Assembly (NCBI GenBank): GCA_004557735.1
Contig: SFFV01000018.1
Coordinates: forward strand, 1 to 36,087
Direction of reading: 5' to 3'
Source of the DNA: Clostridiales bacterium
Lineage (GTDB): Bacteria > Bacillota > Clostridia > Oscillospirales > Oscillospiraceae
DNA: 36,087 nt
This document shows, one piece after another, positions 7,614 to 15,615 of this stretch; within the stretch, counting starts at the first letter, position 1; every line of letters begins with the position of its first letter. The position numbers and the translations under genes are program-made. Below the pieces are notes generated by a model. The model ran no database searches, had not been told where the DNA came from, and saw only the letters and a program-made list of their open reading frames with translations.

Positions 7614-8153
7614 TTATTCGTACCTTGTGAAAAACAGATCCCCATATCCCTCACTTTTCAGCGACGGGGAGGAAAGGATCAGGCTATCCCCGGTAATGAT
7701 TATGGAAATGAGCTCTTCGCTTTCGTCCAGTTGGAGATTCGAGCCGTCAAACGAATAAGACCCCTTCATGTTGCTCGTATCTGTTTGTAGCCAGAACAGC
7801 AGCGACATATCTACATATATTTCGTAGGTTCCATCGCTTTGAAAGTTGACAACAACAGGGATTCCGATAAAGGTTGTTTTCCACATTCCAACGATCGCCA
7901 GCCGGTTTATCTCCTGCAGTTCTTCTTCCGCCCGCTCCAGAGCATCGTAATTTGGCACACGGTTCTTTTCCTCTTCTGAAAGCGCCTCATATAAGGCACG
8001 TGCATTATCGATCTGCGTTTTGCTCTCCTTTGTCACTTCGCCGATCTCTTGAATCGATTTCTCGACCGCTTTAACCTCTTTGCTTTTCCCGCAGCCCGCA
8101 AGACATAACGCCGCAAGCAGAATCGCCAAAATAATTCCGATGTTCTTTTTCAC
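7614..8153 (-). CDS. Small lipoprotein of unknown function
   Basis: A 179-residue secreted lipoprotein: positively charged start MKKNIG, hydrophobic core, then the lipobox LAGC with the modified cysteine at 21. Residues 27-85 are charged and helical (coiled-coil-like, EVKAVEKSIQEIGEVTKESK), and the C-terminal half (from IVGMWKTTFIG) is beta-rich, resembling the small lipocalin-like or DUF5640-type domain found in Clostridia: GMWK, then FQSDGTYEIY. Start is GTG, 7 bases after AAAGGAGG. Its base composition is clearly more AT-rich than its neighbours, suggesting acquisition or relaxed codon use. Transcription starts from a promoter that contains a perfect palindrome, with a small HTH gene divergent from it. 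Confidence 0.82.
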   Translation of the reverse strand: MKKNIGIILAILLAALCLAGCGKSKEVKAVEKSIQEIGEVTKESKTQIDNARALYEALSEEEKNRVPNYDALERAEEELQEINRLAIVGMWKTTFIGIPVVVNFQSDGTYEIYVDMSLLFWLQTDTSNMKGSYSFDGSNLQLDESEELISIIITGDSLILSSPSLKSEGYGDLFFTRYE

Positions 8154-8184
8154 CGCTTTATCCTCCTTTTCTTTCTTCCCTTAG

Positions 8185-8213
8185 ATAGTACCCTAATTTT
8201 AGGGTATATTCAA
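8185..8213 (-). promoter_or_regulatory. Lipoprotein promoter with perfect palindromic operator in the spacer
   Basis: On the minus strand TTGAAT (8208-8213), 17 bases, TACTAT (8185-8190). An 18-bp perfect palindrome, TACCCTAA-TT-TTAGGGTA (8189-8206), fills the spacer. The divergent YozG-like HTH protein is the obvious candidate to bind it. Confidence 0.65.
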
Positions 8214-8265
8214 CCTTTTTTCCTAACTATAACTTGAGTAAGGGAGTTGTTTATGTCGGGAGGAT

Positions 8266-8475
8266 ATGCGGTTGATCACCTTTGATCCTTTATGGGAAAC
8301 AATGAAGAAGGGCGTGACGACTTACACGCTGATAACCAAATATTCCTTCAGCAAAGGCACGCTGGATGCCATGAAGCACAACCGGAGCATTACTCTTACC
8401 ACGCTCAACGACATATGCTCGATCCTCGGCTGCTCTGTGGAGGACGTCATTTTATATATTCCGGACGAGAAATAG
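8266..8475 (+). CDS. Small Cro/C1-type HTH protein (YozG-like)
   Basis: A 69-residue protein made almost entirely of one XRE-type helix-turn-helix: TYTLITKYSFSKGTLDAMKH (helices 2-3) then SITLTTLNDICSILGCSVED and a terminal YIPDE, the typical ending of YozG-like regulators. The annotated ATG sits only 2 bases behind GGGAGG; an in-frame TTG at 8272 would have a better spacing of 8, so the true protein may be 67 residues. YozG-like genes usually sit next to a DUF2975 membrane protein, which is missing here; the neighbour is a divergent lipoprotein. It probably controls that gene through the palindrome between them. The stop codon lies inside the stem of its own terminator. Confidence 0.85.
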   Translation: MRLITFDPLWETMKKGVTTYTLITKYSFSKGTLDAMKHNRSITLTTLNDICSILGCSVEDVILYIPDEK

Positions 8476-8511
8476 CGGATATTGAATTTCAAAATTCAAT
8501 ATCCGCTATTT
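8470..8511 (+). terminator. Terminator of the HTH gene, containing its stop codon
   Basis: A 20-bp perfect AT-rich stem (8470-8489 with 8492-8511) and then CTTTC. The stop codon TAG (8473-8475) is inside the left arm. Confidence 0.7.
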
Positions 8512-8526
8512 CTTTCATTAAGCAAG

Positions 8527-8558
8527 AAAAGGAGCTGGGATTTCTCCCAGCTCCTTTT
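8527..8558 (-). terminator. Terminator of the PFOR gene
   Basis: A 14-bp perfect stem (8527-8540 with 8545-8558) with a 4-base loop; on the minus strand it ends in CCTTTTCTTGC. It lies 12 bases after the PFOR stop codon and could also back up the terminator of the HTH gene. Confidence 0.8.
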
Positions 8559-8569
8559 GCGATTGGAAA

Positions 8570-11500
8570 TTATTCGTACAGCGCCTTGAGCTTGAGCAGG
8601 TGCTCGTAGCGGGCCTTGGCGTTCTCTTCGTTCTTCTCGAAGAGCTCGGCGGCACGATCGGGGAAGGAAGTGGCAAGACGCGCGTAGCGGGCCTCGTTCT
8701 TCAGGAAGTCCTGATAGCCGCCCTTGGGCTCCTTGCTGTCGAGCGAGAAGGGCTTCTCGGCCGCCGGGTTGTACCGGAAGAGGTTCCAGTAGCCGCAGTC
8801 AACCGCCTTCTTCATCTCCAGCTGGCAGTTGGCCATGCCGCCCTTGATGGAGTGCATCTCACAGGGGGAGTAGCCGATGATGAGCGACGGGCCGTGCCAC
8901 GCTTCGGCTTCCTTGATGGCCTTGAGCGTCTGTGCCATGTTCGCGCCCATAGCGACCTGGGCAACGTAGACGTAGCCGTAGGTCATGGCGATCTCGGCGA
9001 GAGACTTGCTCTTGATCTCCTTGCCGGCCGCCGCGAACTGCGCGACCTGGCCGATGTTGGAGGCCTTGGAGGCCTGTCCGCCGGTGTTGGAGTACACCTC
9101 GGTGTTGAACACGAACACGTTGACGTCTTCGCCGGAGGCCAGGACGTGGTCGAGTCCGCCGAAGCCGATGTCGAACGCCCAGCCGTCGCCGCCGAAGATC
9201 CAGACGGACTTCTTGGCGAGGTAGTTCTTGCCCTCGAGGACCTTGCGGGCGAGCTTGCAGGCGTCGCACTCGCAGGTGGGCACGCTCGGATTGGCGTTGA
9301 TGGCGGCGATGAGCTTCTCGGTGGCGGCGGTGTTCTTCTCGCCGTCGTTGACGGTGTCGAGATATTCCTTGCCGGCAGCGGCGATGTCCTCATCGACGTA
9401 AGGCACGGCGATCAGTTCCTTGACGGCCTCGATGTACTTCTCGCGAAGCACCTTCTGGCCGAGGTACATGCCGTAGCCGTTCTCGGCGTTATCCTCAAAG
9501 AGGGAGTTCGCCCAGGCAACGCCCTTGCCGTTCTTGTCCATGCAGTACGGAGAAGTGGCAGCCGGTCCGCCCCAGATGGAGGAGCAGCCCGTGGCGTTGG
9601 AGACGTACATGCGGCTGCCGAAGAGCTGGGTGACGAGGCGGGCGTAGCTCGTCTCGGCACAGCCGGCGCAGGAGCCGGAGAACTCCAGATACGGCTTGAG
9701 GTACTGAGACTTGATGACGTTGTCGGTGCCGGCGACGTCGGCCTTGACGGTGACGTCCTTTACCATGTAGTCAAAGACCTTCTGCTCGCCGAGCTGGCTC
9801 TCCTGGCCGACCATCTTGAGGGACTTGGTCGGGCAGACGCTCACGCACACGGAGCAGCCCATGCAGTCGAGCGGGCTGACGGCCAGGGCGTACTTGTACT
9901 TGCCCTTGGACATCTTGTGATCGACCATCTTGGTGCCTTCGGGAGCCGCGGCGGCTTCCTCGGCGGTGAGAGTGTAGGGACGGATGGTGGCGTGCGGGCA
10001 GACGTAGGCGCACTGGTTGCACTGCGCGCAGGTCTCGGCGGTCCACTCGGGGACGGTGACGGAAACGCCGCGCTTCTCATACGCAGCGGCGCCCTGCTGG
10101 AAGGTGCCGTCGGCGTAATCGACGAAAGCGGAGACCGGCAGAGAATCGCCGTTCATGCGGCCGACCGGCTCCATGATGTTGCGGACCATGGCGACGGTCT
10201 TTTCGGGGCCTTCGAGATGCTCGACGTGCGCTTCCTCGGCGGCGTTCGCCCAGTCGGCCGGAACGTCGATCTTCACGAGGGCGCCGGCGCCGGCGTCGAT
10301 GGCGTCCCAGTTCTTCTGGACGACGTCCATGCCCTTCTTCATGTAGGAGTGCTCGGCGGCGTCCTTCATGTACTTGACGGCCTCATCCTTGGGCAGCACG
10401 TTCGCCAGAGCGAAGAACGCGGCCTGCAGGATGGTGTTGGTGCGCTTGCCCATGCCGACCTTGACGGCGAGGTCAATGGCGTTGATGGTGTAAAGCTGGA
10501 TGTTGTTCTTGGCGATATAGCGCTTCGCGTCGGCGTGGAGGTGCTTGTTGAGCTCCTCGAAATCCCACTGGCAGTTGATGAGGAAAATGCCGCCGGGCTT
10601 CACGTCCTGCACCATCGGGAAGTTCTTCACGATGTAGGACGGGTTGTGGCACGCGACGAAGTCGGCCTTGTTGATGTAGTACGGGCTCTTGATGGGCTTG
10701 TCGCCGAAGCGCAGATGGCTGACGGTGACGCCGCCGGTCTTCTTGGAGTCGTACTGGAAGTAGGACTGGATATACTTATCGGTGTGGTCGCCGATGATCT
10801 TGGTGGAGTTCTTGTTCGCGCCGACGGTGCCGTCGCCGCCGAGACCCCAGAATTTGCACTCGATGGTGCCTTCCGCGGCGGTGTTGGGGGTCTCCTCACG
10901 GGACTTCTCGGCGAGGGAGAGGTGGGTAACATCATCCACGATGCCGACGGTGAACTGGTTCTTCGGCTCGTCCTTCCTGAGCTCGTCATAAACGGCGAAC
11001 ACGGACGCCGGAGGCGTGTCCTTGGAGGAGAGACCGTAGCGGCCGCCGATGATCTTGGCCTGACGGCCGGAGGTGGCGAACGCGGTCACAACGTCCATGA
11101 ACAGAGGCTCGCCCTGCGCGCCGGGCTCCTTGGTACGGTCAAGAACAGCGATTTTCTTGACGGTCTCGGGGATGGCGGCAAGGAGCTTGTCGGCGCGGAA
11201 CGGGCGGAACAGGCGGACCTTGACAAGGCCGACCTTCTCGCCGTGAGCGGTCAGGTAGTCGATGACTTCCTCGGCCACGTCGCAGATGGAGCCCATCGCA
11301 ACGATGACGCGGTCGGCGTCGGGCGCGCCGTAGTAGTTGAAGAGCTGGTAGTCGGTGCCGAGCTTGGCATTGACCTTCGCCATGTTCTGCTCAACGATCT
11401 CGGGCAGAGCGTTGTAGTACTTGTTGGAAGCCTCGCGGTTCTGGAAGAAGATGTCGCCGTTCTCATGGGAGCCGCGCATCGTCGGATGCTCGGGGTTGAG

Positions 11501-12121
11501 AGCGCGCTCGCGGAACGCCTTGACGGCATCCCAGTCGAGCATGTCGGCCAGATCCTCGTAATCCCAAACGGCGACCTTCTGGATCTCGTGAGAGGTGCGG
11601 AAGCCGTCGAAGAAGTTGATGAACGGGACGCGGCCCTGGATGGCGGACAGATGCGCCACCGGGGAGAGATCCATGATCTCCTGAATGTTGGTCTCCGCCA
11701 GCATGGCGAAGCCGGTCTGACGGCAGGCGTAAACGTCGCCGTGGTCGCCGAAAATGCTCAGCGCATGGGACGCAACCGCACGGGCGGAAACGTGGAACAC
11801 GCAGGGCAGAAGCTCGCCGGCGATCTTGTACATGTTGGGGATCATCAGCAGCAGGCCCTGAGAGGCGGTGTAGGTGGTAGTCAGCGCACCGGCGTTGAGA
11901 GAGCCGTGCACGCTGCCGGCGGCGCCGGCTTCGGACTCAAGCTCCGCAACCTTGACGGTGGTGCCGAACACATTCTTCCGACCCTCGGCAGACCACTGAT
12001 CCACGTAGTCCGCCATGGGGCTGGACGGCGTGATGGGGTAGATCGCCGCGACTTCGGTAAATGCATAGGACACGTGGGCGGCAGCGGTATTGCCGTCCAT
12101 GGACTTAAGCTTTCTTACCAT
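8570..12121 (-). CDS. nifJ: Pyruvate:ferredoxin (flavodoxin) oxidoreductase
   Basis: A single-chain PFOR of 1183 residues that converts pyruvate and CoA to acetyl-CoA and CO2 while reducing ferredoxin, the central step of clostridial fermentation. Domains in order: pyrimidine-binding domain with YPITPSS near residue 30; transketolase C-like and gamma domains; a ferredoxin domain with two [4Fe-4S] motifs, CAQCNQCAYVCP (about 696) and CMGCSVCVSVCP (about 751); then the thiamine diphosphate domain with CAGCAET (about 818, proximal cluster) and GDGWAFDIGFGGLDHVLASG (about 978). The length matches the family. I prefer the ATG at 12121 because the GGAG site is 9 bases away; the upstream ATG at 12130 lies too close to it. 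Monocistronic, with a strong promoter. Confidence 0.97.
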   Translation of the reverse strand: MVRKLKSMDGNTAAAHVSYAFTEVAAIYPITPSSPMADYVDQWSAEGRKNVFGTTVKVAELESEAGAAGSVHGSLNAGALTTTYTASQGLLLMIPNMYKIAGELLPCVFHVSARAVASHALSIFGDHGDVYACRQTGFAMLAETNIQEIMDLSPVAHLSAIQGRVPFINFFDGFRTSHEIQKVAVWDYEDLADMLDWDAVKAFRERALNPEHPTMRGSHENGDIFFQNREASNKYYNALPEIVEQNMAKVNAKLGTDYQLFNYYGAPDADRVIVAMGSICDVAEEVIDYLTAHGEKVGLVKVRLFRPFRADKLLAAIPETVKKIAVLDRTKEPGAQGEPLFMDVVTAFATSGRQAKIIGGRYGLSSKDTPPASVFAVYDELRKDEPKNQFTVGIVDDVTHLSLAEKSREETPNTAAEGTIECKFWGLGGDGTVGANKNSTKIIGDHTDKYIQSYFQYDSKKTGGVTVSHLRFGDKPIKSPYYINKADFVACHNPSYIVKNFPMVQDVKPGGIFLINCQWDFEELNKHLHADAKRYIAKNNIQLYTINAIDLAVKVGMGKRTNTILQAAFFALANVLPKDEAVKYMKDAAEHSYMKKGMDVVQKNWDAIDAGAGALVKIDVPADWANAAEEAHVEHLEGPEKTVAMVRNIMEPVGRMNGDSLPVSAFVDYADGTFQQGAAAYEKRGVSVTVPEWTAETCAQCNQCAYVCPHATIRPYTLTAEEAAAAPEGTKMVDHKMSKGKYKYALAVSPLDCMGCSVCVSVCPTKSLKMVGQESQLGEQKVFDYMVKDVTVKADVAGTDNVIKSQYLKPYLEFSGSCAGCAETSYARLVTQLFGSRMYVSNATGCSSIWGGPAATSPYCMDKNGKGVAWANSLFEDNAENGYGMYLGQKVLREKYIEAVKELIAVPYVDEDIAAAGKEYLDTVNDGEKNTAATEKLIAAINANPSVPTCECDACKLARKVLEGKNYLAKKSVWIFGGDGWAFDIGFGGLDHVLASGEDVNVFVFNTEVYSNTGGQASKASNIGQVAQFAAAGKEIKSKSLAEIAMTYGYVYVAQVAMGANMAQTLKAIKEAEAWHGPSLIIGYSPCEMHSIKGGMANCQLEMKKAVDCGYWNLFRYNPAAEKPFSLDSKEPKGGYQDFLKNEARYARLATSFPDRAAELFEKNEENAKARYEHLLKLKALYE

Positions 12122-12200
12122 TCGATTCATCTCCTATAATTTTTTGCTCCTGTTCCGGAAATATGGCAGGGCTTTCCGAAACGTCTTTGCGAACAGAGTC

Positions 12201-12229
12201 ATTTTACCACGCCCTACCGCTGATGTAAA
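12201..12229 (-). promoter_or_regulatory. Promoter of the PFOR gene
   Basis: On the minus strand TTTACA (12224-12229), 17 bases, TAAAAT (12201-12206), leaving a leader of about 75 bases. The remaining gap to the divergent promoter holds nothing else that I recognise. Confidence 0.7.
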
Positions 12230-12329
12230 GAGCTTGCACAGGGGTTTTTTCTCTCATTTTTGCCGGAATCATGCAGGATTTCCCTTGAATTTTGGTATGC
12301 TTTTCCCGTTTTCGACGGCAAGAAAAGCC

Positions 12330-12358
12330 TTGTACTTTTCGACAATCTGTTTTATAAT
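12330..12358 (+). promoter_or_regulatory. Promoter of the Asp23-FakA operon
   Basis: TTGTAC (12330-12335), 17 bases, TATAAT (12353-12358), 32 bases before the ATG. The spacer contains TTCGACA (12338-12344), the core of a Spo0A box on the opposite strand. Confidence 0.72.
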
Positions 12359-12390
12359 TATGAATCGATTTGTGGAAAGGAAGACTTGCC

Positions 12391-12744
12391 ATGGTAAAAC
12401 TTGACAACGAAAGAGGCTCCATCTGCATCAGCTCGGACGTGTTCACGTGGCTGGCCGGAGATGCGGCGACGCGCTGCTTCGGCGTCAAAGGCATGGCCGG
12501 GCGCGCCAAGGAAGGCGGTCTGGTACAGCTTCTCCGTCGGGAGTCTATGACCAAGGGCGTCTCCGTCGCGCCCAACGACGACGGAAGCATTACGATCGAG
12601 CTGCACATTGTGGTCGATCACGGTGTGAATATCGCCGCGCTCTGCAGCAGCATTATGAACGAAGTCAGCTACAAGGTCTCCTCCGCTACGGATGTTTCCG
12701 TCCGCCAGGTGGACGTCTATGTAGATTCCATGACGATGGACTGA
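12391..12744 (+). CDS. Asp23/Gls24 family envelope stress response protein
   Basis: A 117-residue Asp23/Gls24 (YloU-like) protein: the N-terminal GSICISSDVFTWLAGDAATR and the central IELHIVVDHGVNIAALCSSI are characteristic of the family. These small proteins form cytoplasmic or membrane-linked assemblies connected with cell-envelope stress; the exact role is not known. The ATG at 12391 has GGAAAGGAAG upstream; a longer in-frame start at 12370 would place the ribosome site inside the gene and is unlikely. It is followed 24 bases later by a FakA gene, the conserved yloU-yloV order of Firmicutes, so the two are one operon. Confidence 0.93.
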   Translation: MVKLDNERGSICISSDVFTWLAGDAATRCFGVKGMAGRAKEGGLVQLLRRESMTKGVSVAPNDDGSITIELHIVVDHGVNIAALCSSIMNEVSYKVSSATDVSVRQVDVYVDSMTMD

Positions 12745-12768
12745 TTCAGCCAAGGAGGAAGCCCCGCA

Positions 12769-14427
12769 GTGAGAAATACAATCAGCGGTCAGGTATTCGC
12801 GGAGATGATCTTCTGCGCCTCGGCCGCGCTGGACGAGAACCGCCAGCAACTCAACGAGCTTAACGTTTTCCCCGTGCCGGACGGCGACACCGGCACAAAC
12901 ATGTCTCTGACCATGTCCGCCGCCGCAGCCGCTCTGCGCGGCCGCACGCCCTCCGCCGTCGGCGACGCCGCCGACACCGCCGCCTCCGCGCTGCTGCGCG
13001 GCGCGCGCGGCAACTCCGGCGTTATCCTCTCCCTGCTGTTCCGCGGGCTCGCCAAGAGTCTGCGCGGCAAGGCCGAGTGCAGCGCCGCAGACTGGGCCAG
13101 GGCGATGTGCGACGGCGTGGACGCCGCCTACAAGGCCGTTATGAAGCCCGCCGAGGGCACGGTGCTCACCGTGTCCCGCTGCGCCTCGGAGGCCGCCGCC
13201 GAGCGGATCAAGGCCGGCGTGACCGATATCGAAGAGCTTCTTGCCGACGCTCTCGCCGTGGCGCGCGAAACGCTTGCCAAAACCGTGGATATGAACCCCG
13301 TGCTCAGGAAGGCAGGCGTTGTGGACGCCGGCGGTCAGGGCTACGTTGTCATTCTCAACGCCATGCTGCTCTGCCTGCAGGGGAAGTTCGTCGCCAAGGC
13401 TCCCGTAACGGAGACCAGAACGAGCGCGGAATTCTCCGCGATCAACGACGAGGAGATCACGTTCACCTACTGCACCGAGTTCATCGTCGCGCGTGAAAAG
13501 CGGCGTGATCCCGAGCTGCTGCGCAGCTTCCTCGAGAGTCTCGGCGACTCGCTCGTGCTCGTGGAGGACGACGATATCATCAAGGTCCATGTCCACACGG
13601 ACGCGCCGGGCCGCGCGCTGACCGAAGCGCTGCGCTACGGCCCGCTCCAGACCGTGAAGATCGAGAATATGCGCAACCAGCACACCTCTCTCACCGACAG
13701 GGAGACCGCCGCCGCGCCCGCCGCCCCCGCGCCGGAGGCCGAGGCCGAGCCGGAAATCGCCCCCGCCGAGAAGGAAGTCGGCTTCGTCGCCGTGTGCGCC
13801 GGCGACGGCATGGCCGATCTCTTCCGTTCTCTCGGCGCCGACCGGATCGTGACCGGCGGCCAGACGATGAACCCCTCCACGGACGACATCCTCCGCGAGG
13901 TGAACAAAACCCCCGCCTCCACCGTGTTCGTGTTCCCGAACAACAAGAACATCATCATGGCGGCGGAGCAGTGCATTCCGCTCACGGAAAAGACCGTGCG
14001 CGTCATCCCGACCCGCACCGTGCCGCAGGGCGTCGCCGCGCTTGCCTACATGGATCCCGACCAGTCGCCCGACGATCTGGAGGAATCCTTCAGGGAGAGC
14101 GCCGCGCGCGTCCATACCGCGCTCGTGACCTATGCCGCGCGCGATTCGGACTACGACGGTCACATCATCCACGCGGGCGAGTATCTCGCGCTGCTCGACG
14201 GGAAGCTCCTCGGCAGCTACGCCAGTCTCCCGACGCTCCTCAAGGAGCTCAACTGGGCGTTCGGCGAGCTTGAGCCGGAATTCCTCACCGTGTATTACGG
14301 CCAGGACGTGACCGAGACCGACGCGAGCGGCGTTGCCGACAGTCTCACCTCCTGCTTCCCGGAGGCGGACGTTTCCCTTGTGAGCGGCGGTCAGCCGGTA
14401 TATTATTACATGATCGCGGCGGAGTGA
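12769..14427 (+). CDS. fakA: Fatty acid kinase catalytic subunit FakA (DAK2 domain, YloV)
   Basis: A 552-residue protein with an N-terminal DAK2 kinase domain (residues 8-200: NVFPVPDGDTGTNM at 32-45 with the metal-binding aspartates, ALLRGARGNSGVILSLLFRG, VVDAGGQGY) and a C-terminal DegV-like helper region (about 330-552, NPSTDDILREV, VFPNNKNIIMAAEQC). FakA phosphorylates fatty acids held by a FakB (DegV-family) carrier so that exogenous fatty acids enter phospholipid synthesis. No fakB is in the window. Between the halves is an alanine/proline/glutamate-rich linker (about residues 308-335). Start is GTG with AAGGAGG upstream. Operon with the Asp23 gene; ends in a strong terminator. Confidence 0.93.
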   Translation: MRNTISGQVFAEMIFCASAALDENRQQLNELNVFPVPDGDTGTNMSLTMSAAAAALRGRTPSAVGDAADTAASALLRGARGNSGVILSLLFRGLAKSLRGKAECSAADWARAMCDGVDAAYKAVMKPAEGTVLTVSRCASEAAAERIKAGVTDIEELLADALAVARETLAKTVDMNPVLRKAGVVDAGGQGYVVILNAMLLCLQGKFVAKAPVTETRTSAEFSAINDEEITFTYCTEFIVAREKRRDPELLRSFLESLGDSLVLVEDDDIIKVHVHTDAPGRALTEALRYGPLQTVKIENMRNQHTSLTDRETAAAPAAPAPEAEAEPEIAPAEKEVGFVAVCAGDGMADLFRSLGADRIVTGGQTMNPSTDDILREVNKTPASTVFVFPNNKNIIMAAEQCIPLTEKTVRVIPTRTVPQGVAALAYMDPDQSPDDLEESFRESAARVHTALVTYAARDSDYDGHIIHAGEYLALLDGKLLGSYASLPTLLKELNWAFGELEPEFLTVYYGQDVTETDASGVADSLTSCFPEADVSLVSGGQPVYYYMIAAE

Positions 14428-14457
14428 ACGATTTCCGCTCCCCTTCCGTCTTATATA

Positions 14458-14485
14458 GAGACCCGCTCCCGCGGGTCTCTTTTTT
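14458..14485 (+). terminator. Terminator of the Asp23-FakA operon
   Basis: A 9-bp GC-rich stem (14458-14466 with 14471-14479), TCCC loop, then six T residues. Confidence 0.92.
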
Positions 14486-14513
14486 CCAAAAAAGATAAAA
14501 GGATAAAAGACCT

Positions 14514-15485
14514 ATGGCAAAACGCTCTGACCATTCCGGCGGCACGGCGCTCAAAACGCGCCCGCGCGCGGGGCGCATCGTTCTCTGGGCGCTGCTCGCG
14601 GCGCTGCTTCTCGGCGCGGTGATCGGCGTCGTCTCGCTGCTCCGCCGCCCGTCCGGCGCGGAAGCGCCGGAGAATACCGCCGCGCCCACCGCCGTGCCTG
14701 ACACGTCCGGCTCCCCCCCGGAAACGCCGCTGCCCGAGGAGCTGCGCGAAACGCCCCTGTCGCCCGCGGCGGAGATCGCCGGGCGTGCCGCGGTGCGCTC
14801 GAACGGCTTCCCGATGCTCGCCTGGGCGCCGGACGGCTTTTCGGCCGACGAGCGCGGACGGATGCAGTATTCCGGCGGGAAATATCTCACCGGCATCGAC
14901 GTTTCCGAGCACCAGTACGATATCGACTGGGAAAAGGTCGCCGCCGACGGCATCGATTTTGCGATGATCCGCGTCGGCTACCGCGGCTCGACCGCCGGCA
15001 AGATCTATATGGACGAATACTTTGAACAGAACATCGCCGGCGCGGCCGCCGCCGGGCTGAAGGTCGGCGTATACTTCTATTCGCAGGCGATCAACGCCGG
15101 GGAAGCCGCCGAGGAAGCCGCCTTCGTGCTCGACGCGATCCGCCCGTACAATGTCACGTTCCCGGTCGTGTTCGACTGGGAGATCGTCGGCGGGAGCGAC
15201 GCGCGCACATATACCGTCTCGCGCGCGGTGCTCTGTGAGAGCGCCAAAACGTTCTGCGACGCCGTCGAGGACGCCGGGTATGACGCGATGATCTATTTCA
15301 CGCAGTATCTCGGCTACCGGAAATACATACTGCGCCAGCTCTCCGACTACGAGTTCTGGTACGCCGAATACGAGGCAAAGCCGCGCATCGTGTTCAACTT
15401 CGATATGTGGCAGTATTCGAGCACCGGCTCGGTAAACGGCATCGAGGGCGACGTCGATCTGAACATCTATTTCCGGAAAAGCTGA
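14514..15485 (+). CDS. Membrane-anchored GH25 family lysozyme (muramidase)
   Basis: A 323-residue cell-wall hydrolase. Residues 1-20 are cytoplasmic and basic, 21-43 form a membrane anchor (IVLWALLAALLLGAVIGVV), 45-95 are a proline/alanine/glutamate-rich spacer, and about 122-323 are a GH25 barrel with GIDVSEHQYDIDW at its start, MIRVGYRG, GVYFYSQA and the catalytic FDWE motif (Asp and Glu). It would cleave the N-acetylmuramic acid to N-acetylglucosamine bond in peptidoglycan from the outer face of the membrane, for wall remodelling. There is no signal peptidase site or SH3 repeat. The ribosome site AAAGGAT is about 11 bases upstream. It follows the FakA terminator and I see no clear promoter, so it may depend on read-through. 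Confidence 0.92.
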   Translation: MAKRSDHSGGTALKTRPRAGRIVLWALLAALLLGAVIGVVSLLRRPSGAEAPENTAAPTAVPDTSGSPPETPLPEELRETPLSPAAEIAGRAAVRSNGFPMLAWAPDGFSADERGRMQYSGGKYLTGIDVSEHQYDIDWEKVAADGIDFAMIRVGYRGSTAGKIYMDEYFEQNIAGAAAAGLKVGVYFYSQAINAGEAAEEAAFVLDAIRPYNVTFPVVFDWEIVGGSDARTYTVSRAVLCESAKTFCDAVEDAGYDAMIYFTQYLGYRKYILRQLSDYEFWYAEYEAKPRIVFNFDMWQYSSTGSVNGIEGDVDLNIYFRKS

Positions 15486-15491
15486 TCTTTC

Positions 15492-15532
15492 TCCCTCCGT
15501 CCGCGGAAAACGCAGGACAGAGGGATTTTTTT
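15492..15532 (+). terminator. Terminator of the GH25 gene
   Basis: Interrupted stem (TCCCTC 15492-15497 with GAGGGA 15520-15525, extended by GTCC/GGAC past one mismatch), followed by seven T residues. The next -35 box begins two bases after the T run. Confidence 0.75.
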
Positions 15533-15533
15533 C

Positions 15534-15561
15534 TTGACAGGCCGGAAAGACGCGCTATAAT
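15534..15561 (+). promoter_or_regulatory. Promoter of the MarR-ABC exporter operon
   Basis: TTGACA (15534-15539), 16 bases, TATAAT (15556-15561): both hexamers are consensus. Confidence 0.85.
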
Positions 15562-15562
15562 G

Positions 15563-15590
15563 GTTGTACATACAACGATGTACCTGCAAC
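15563..15590 (+). promoter_or_regulatory. Tandem candidate MarR operators
   Basis: A perfect inverted repeat GTTGTA-CA-TACAAC (15563-15576) is followed directly by a related copy GATGTACCTGCAAC (15577-15590), 11 of 14 bases alike. They begin one base after the -10 box and cover the transcription start, so binding would block transcription. Confidence 0.65.
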
Positions 15591-15615
15591 TTTATTCTTT
15601 TCTGCGGAGGCGTCT

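Noticed and set aside
8600..12139. A 1179-residue open frame on plus, opposite PFOR
   Set aside because: It is the antisense of a well-supported PFOR gene in GC-rich DNA; its translation is low-complexity (Gly, Val, Leu, Asp repeats) with no domain and no suitable ribosome site.
12358..14172. A 604-residue open frame on minus, opposite Asp23 and FakA
   Set aside because: Antisense shadow of two conserved genes, rich in Gly/His/Arg, no recognisable motif.
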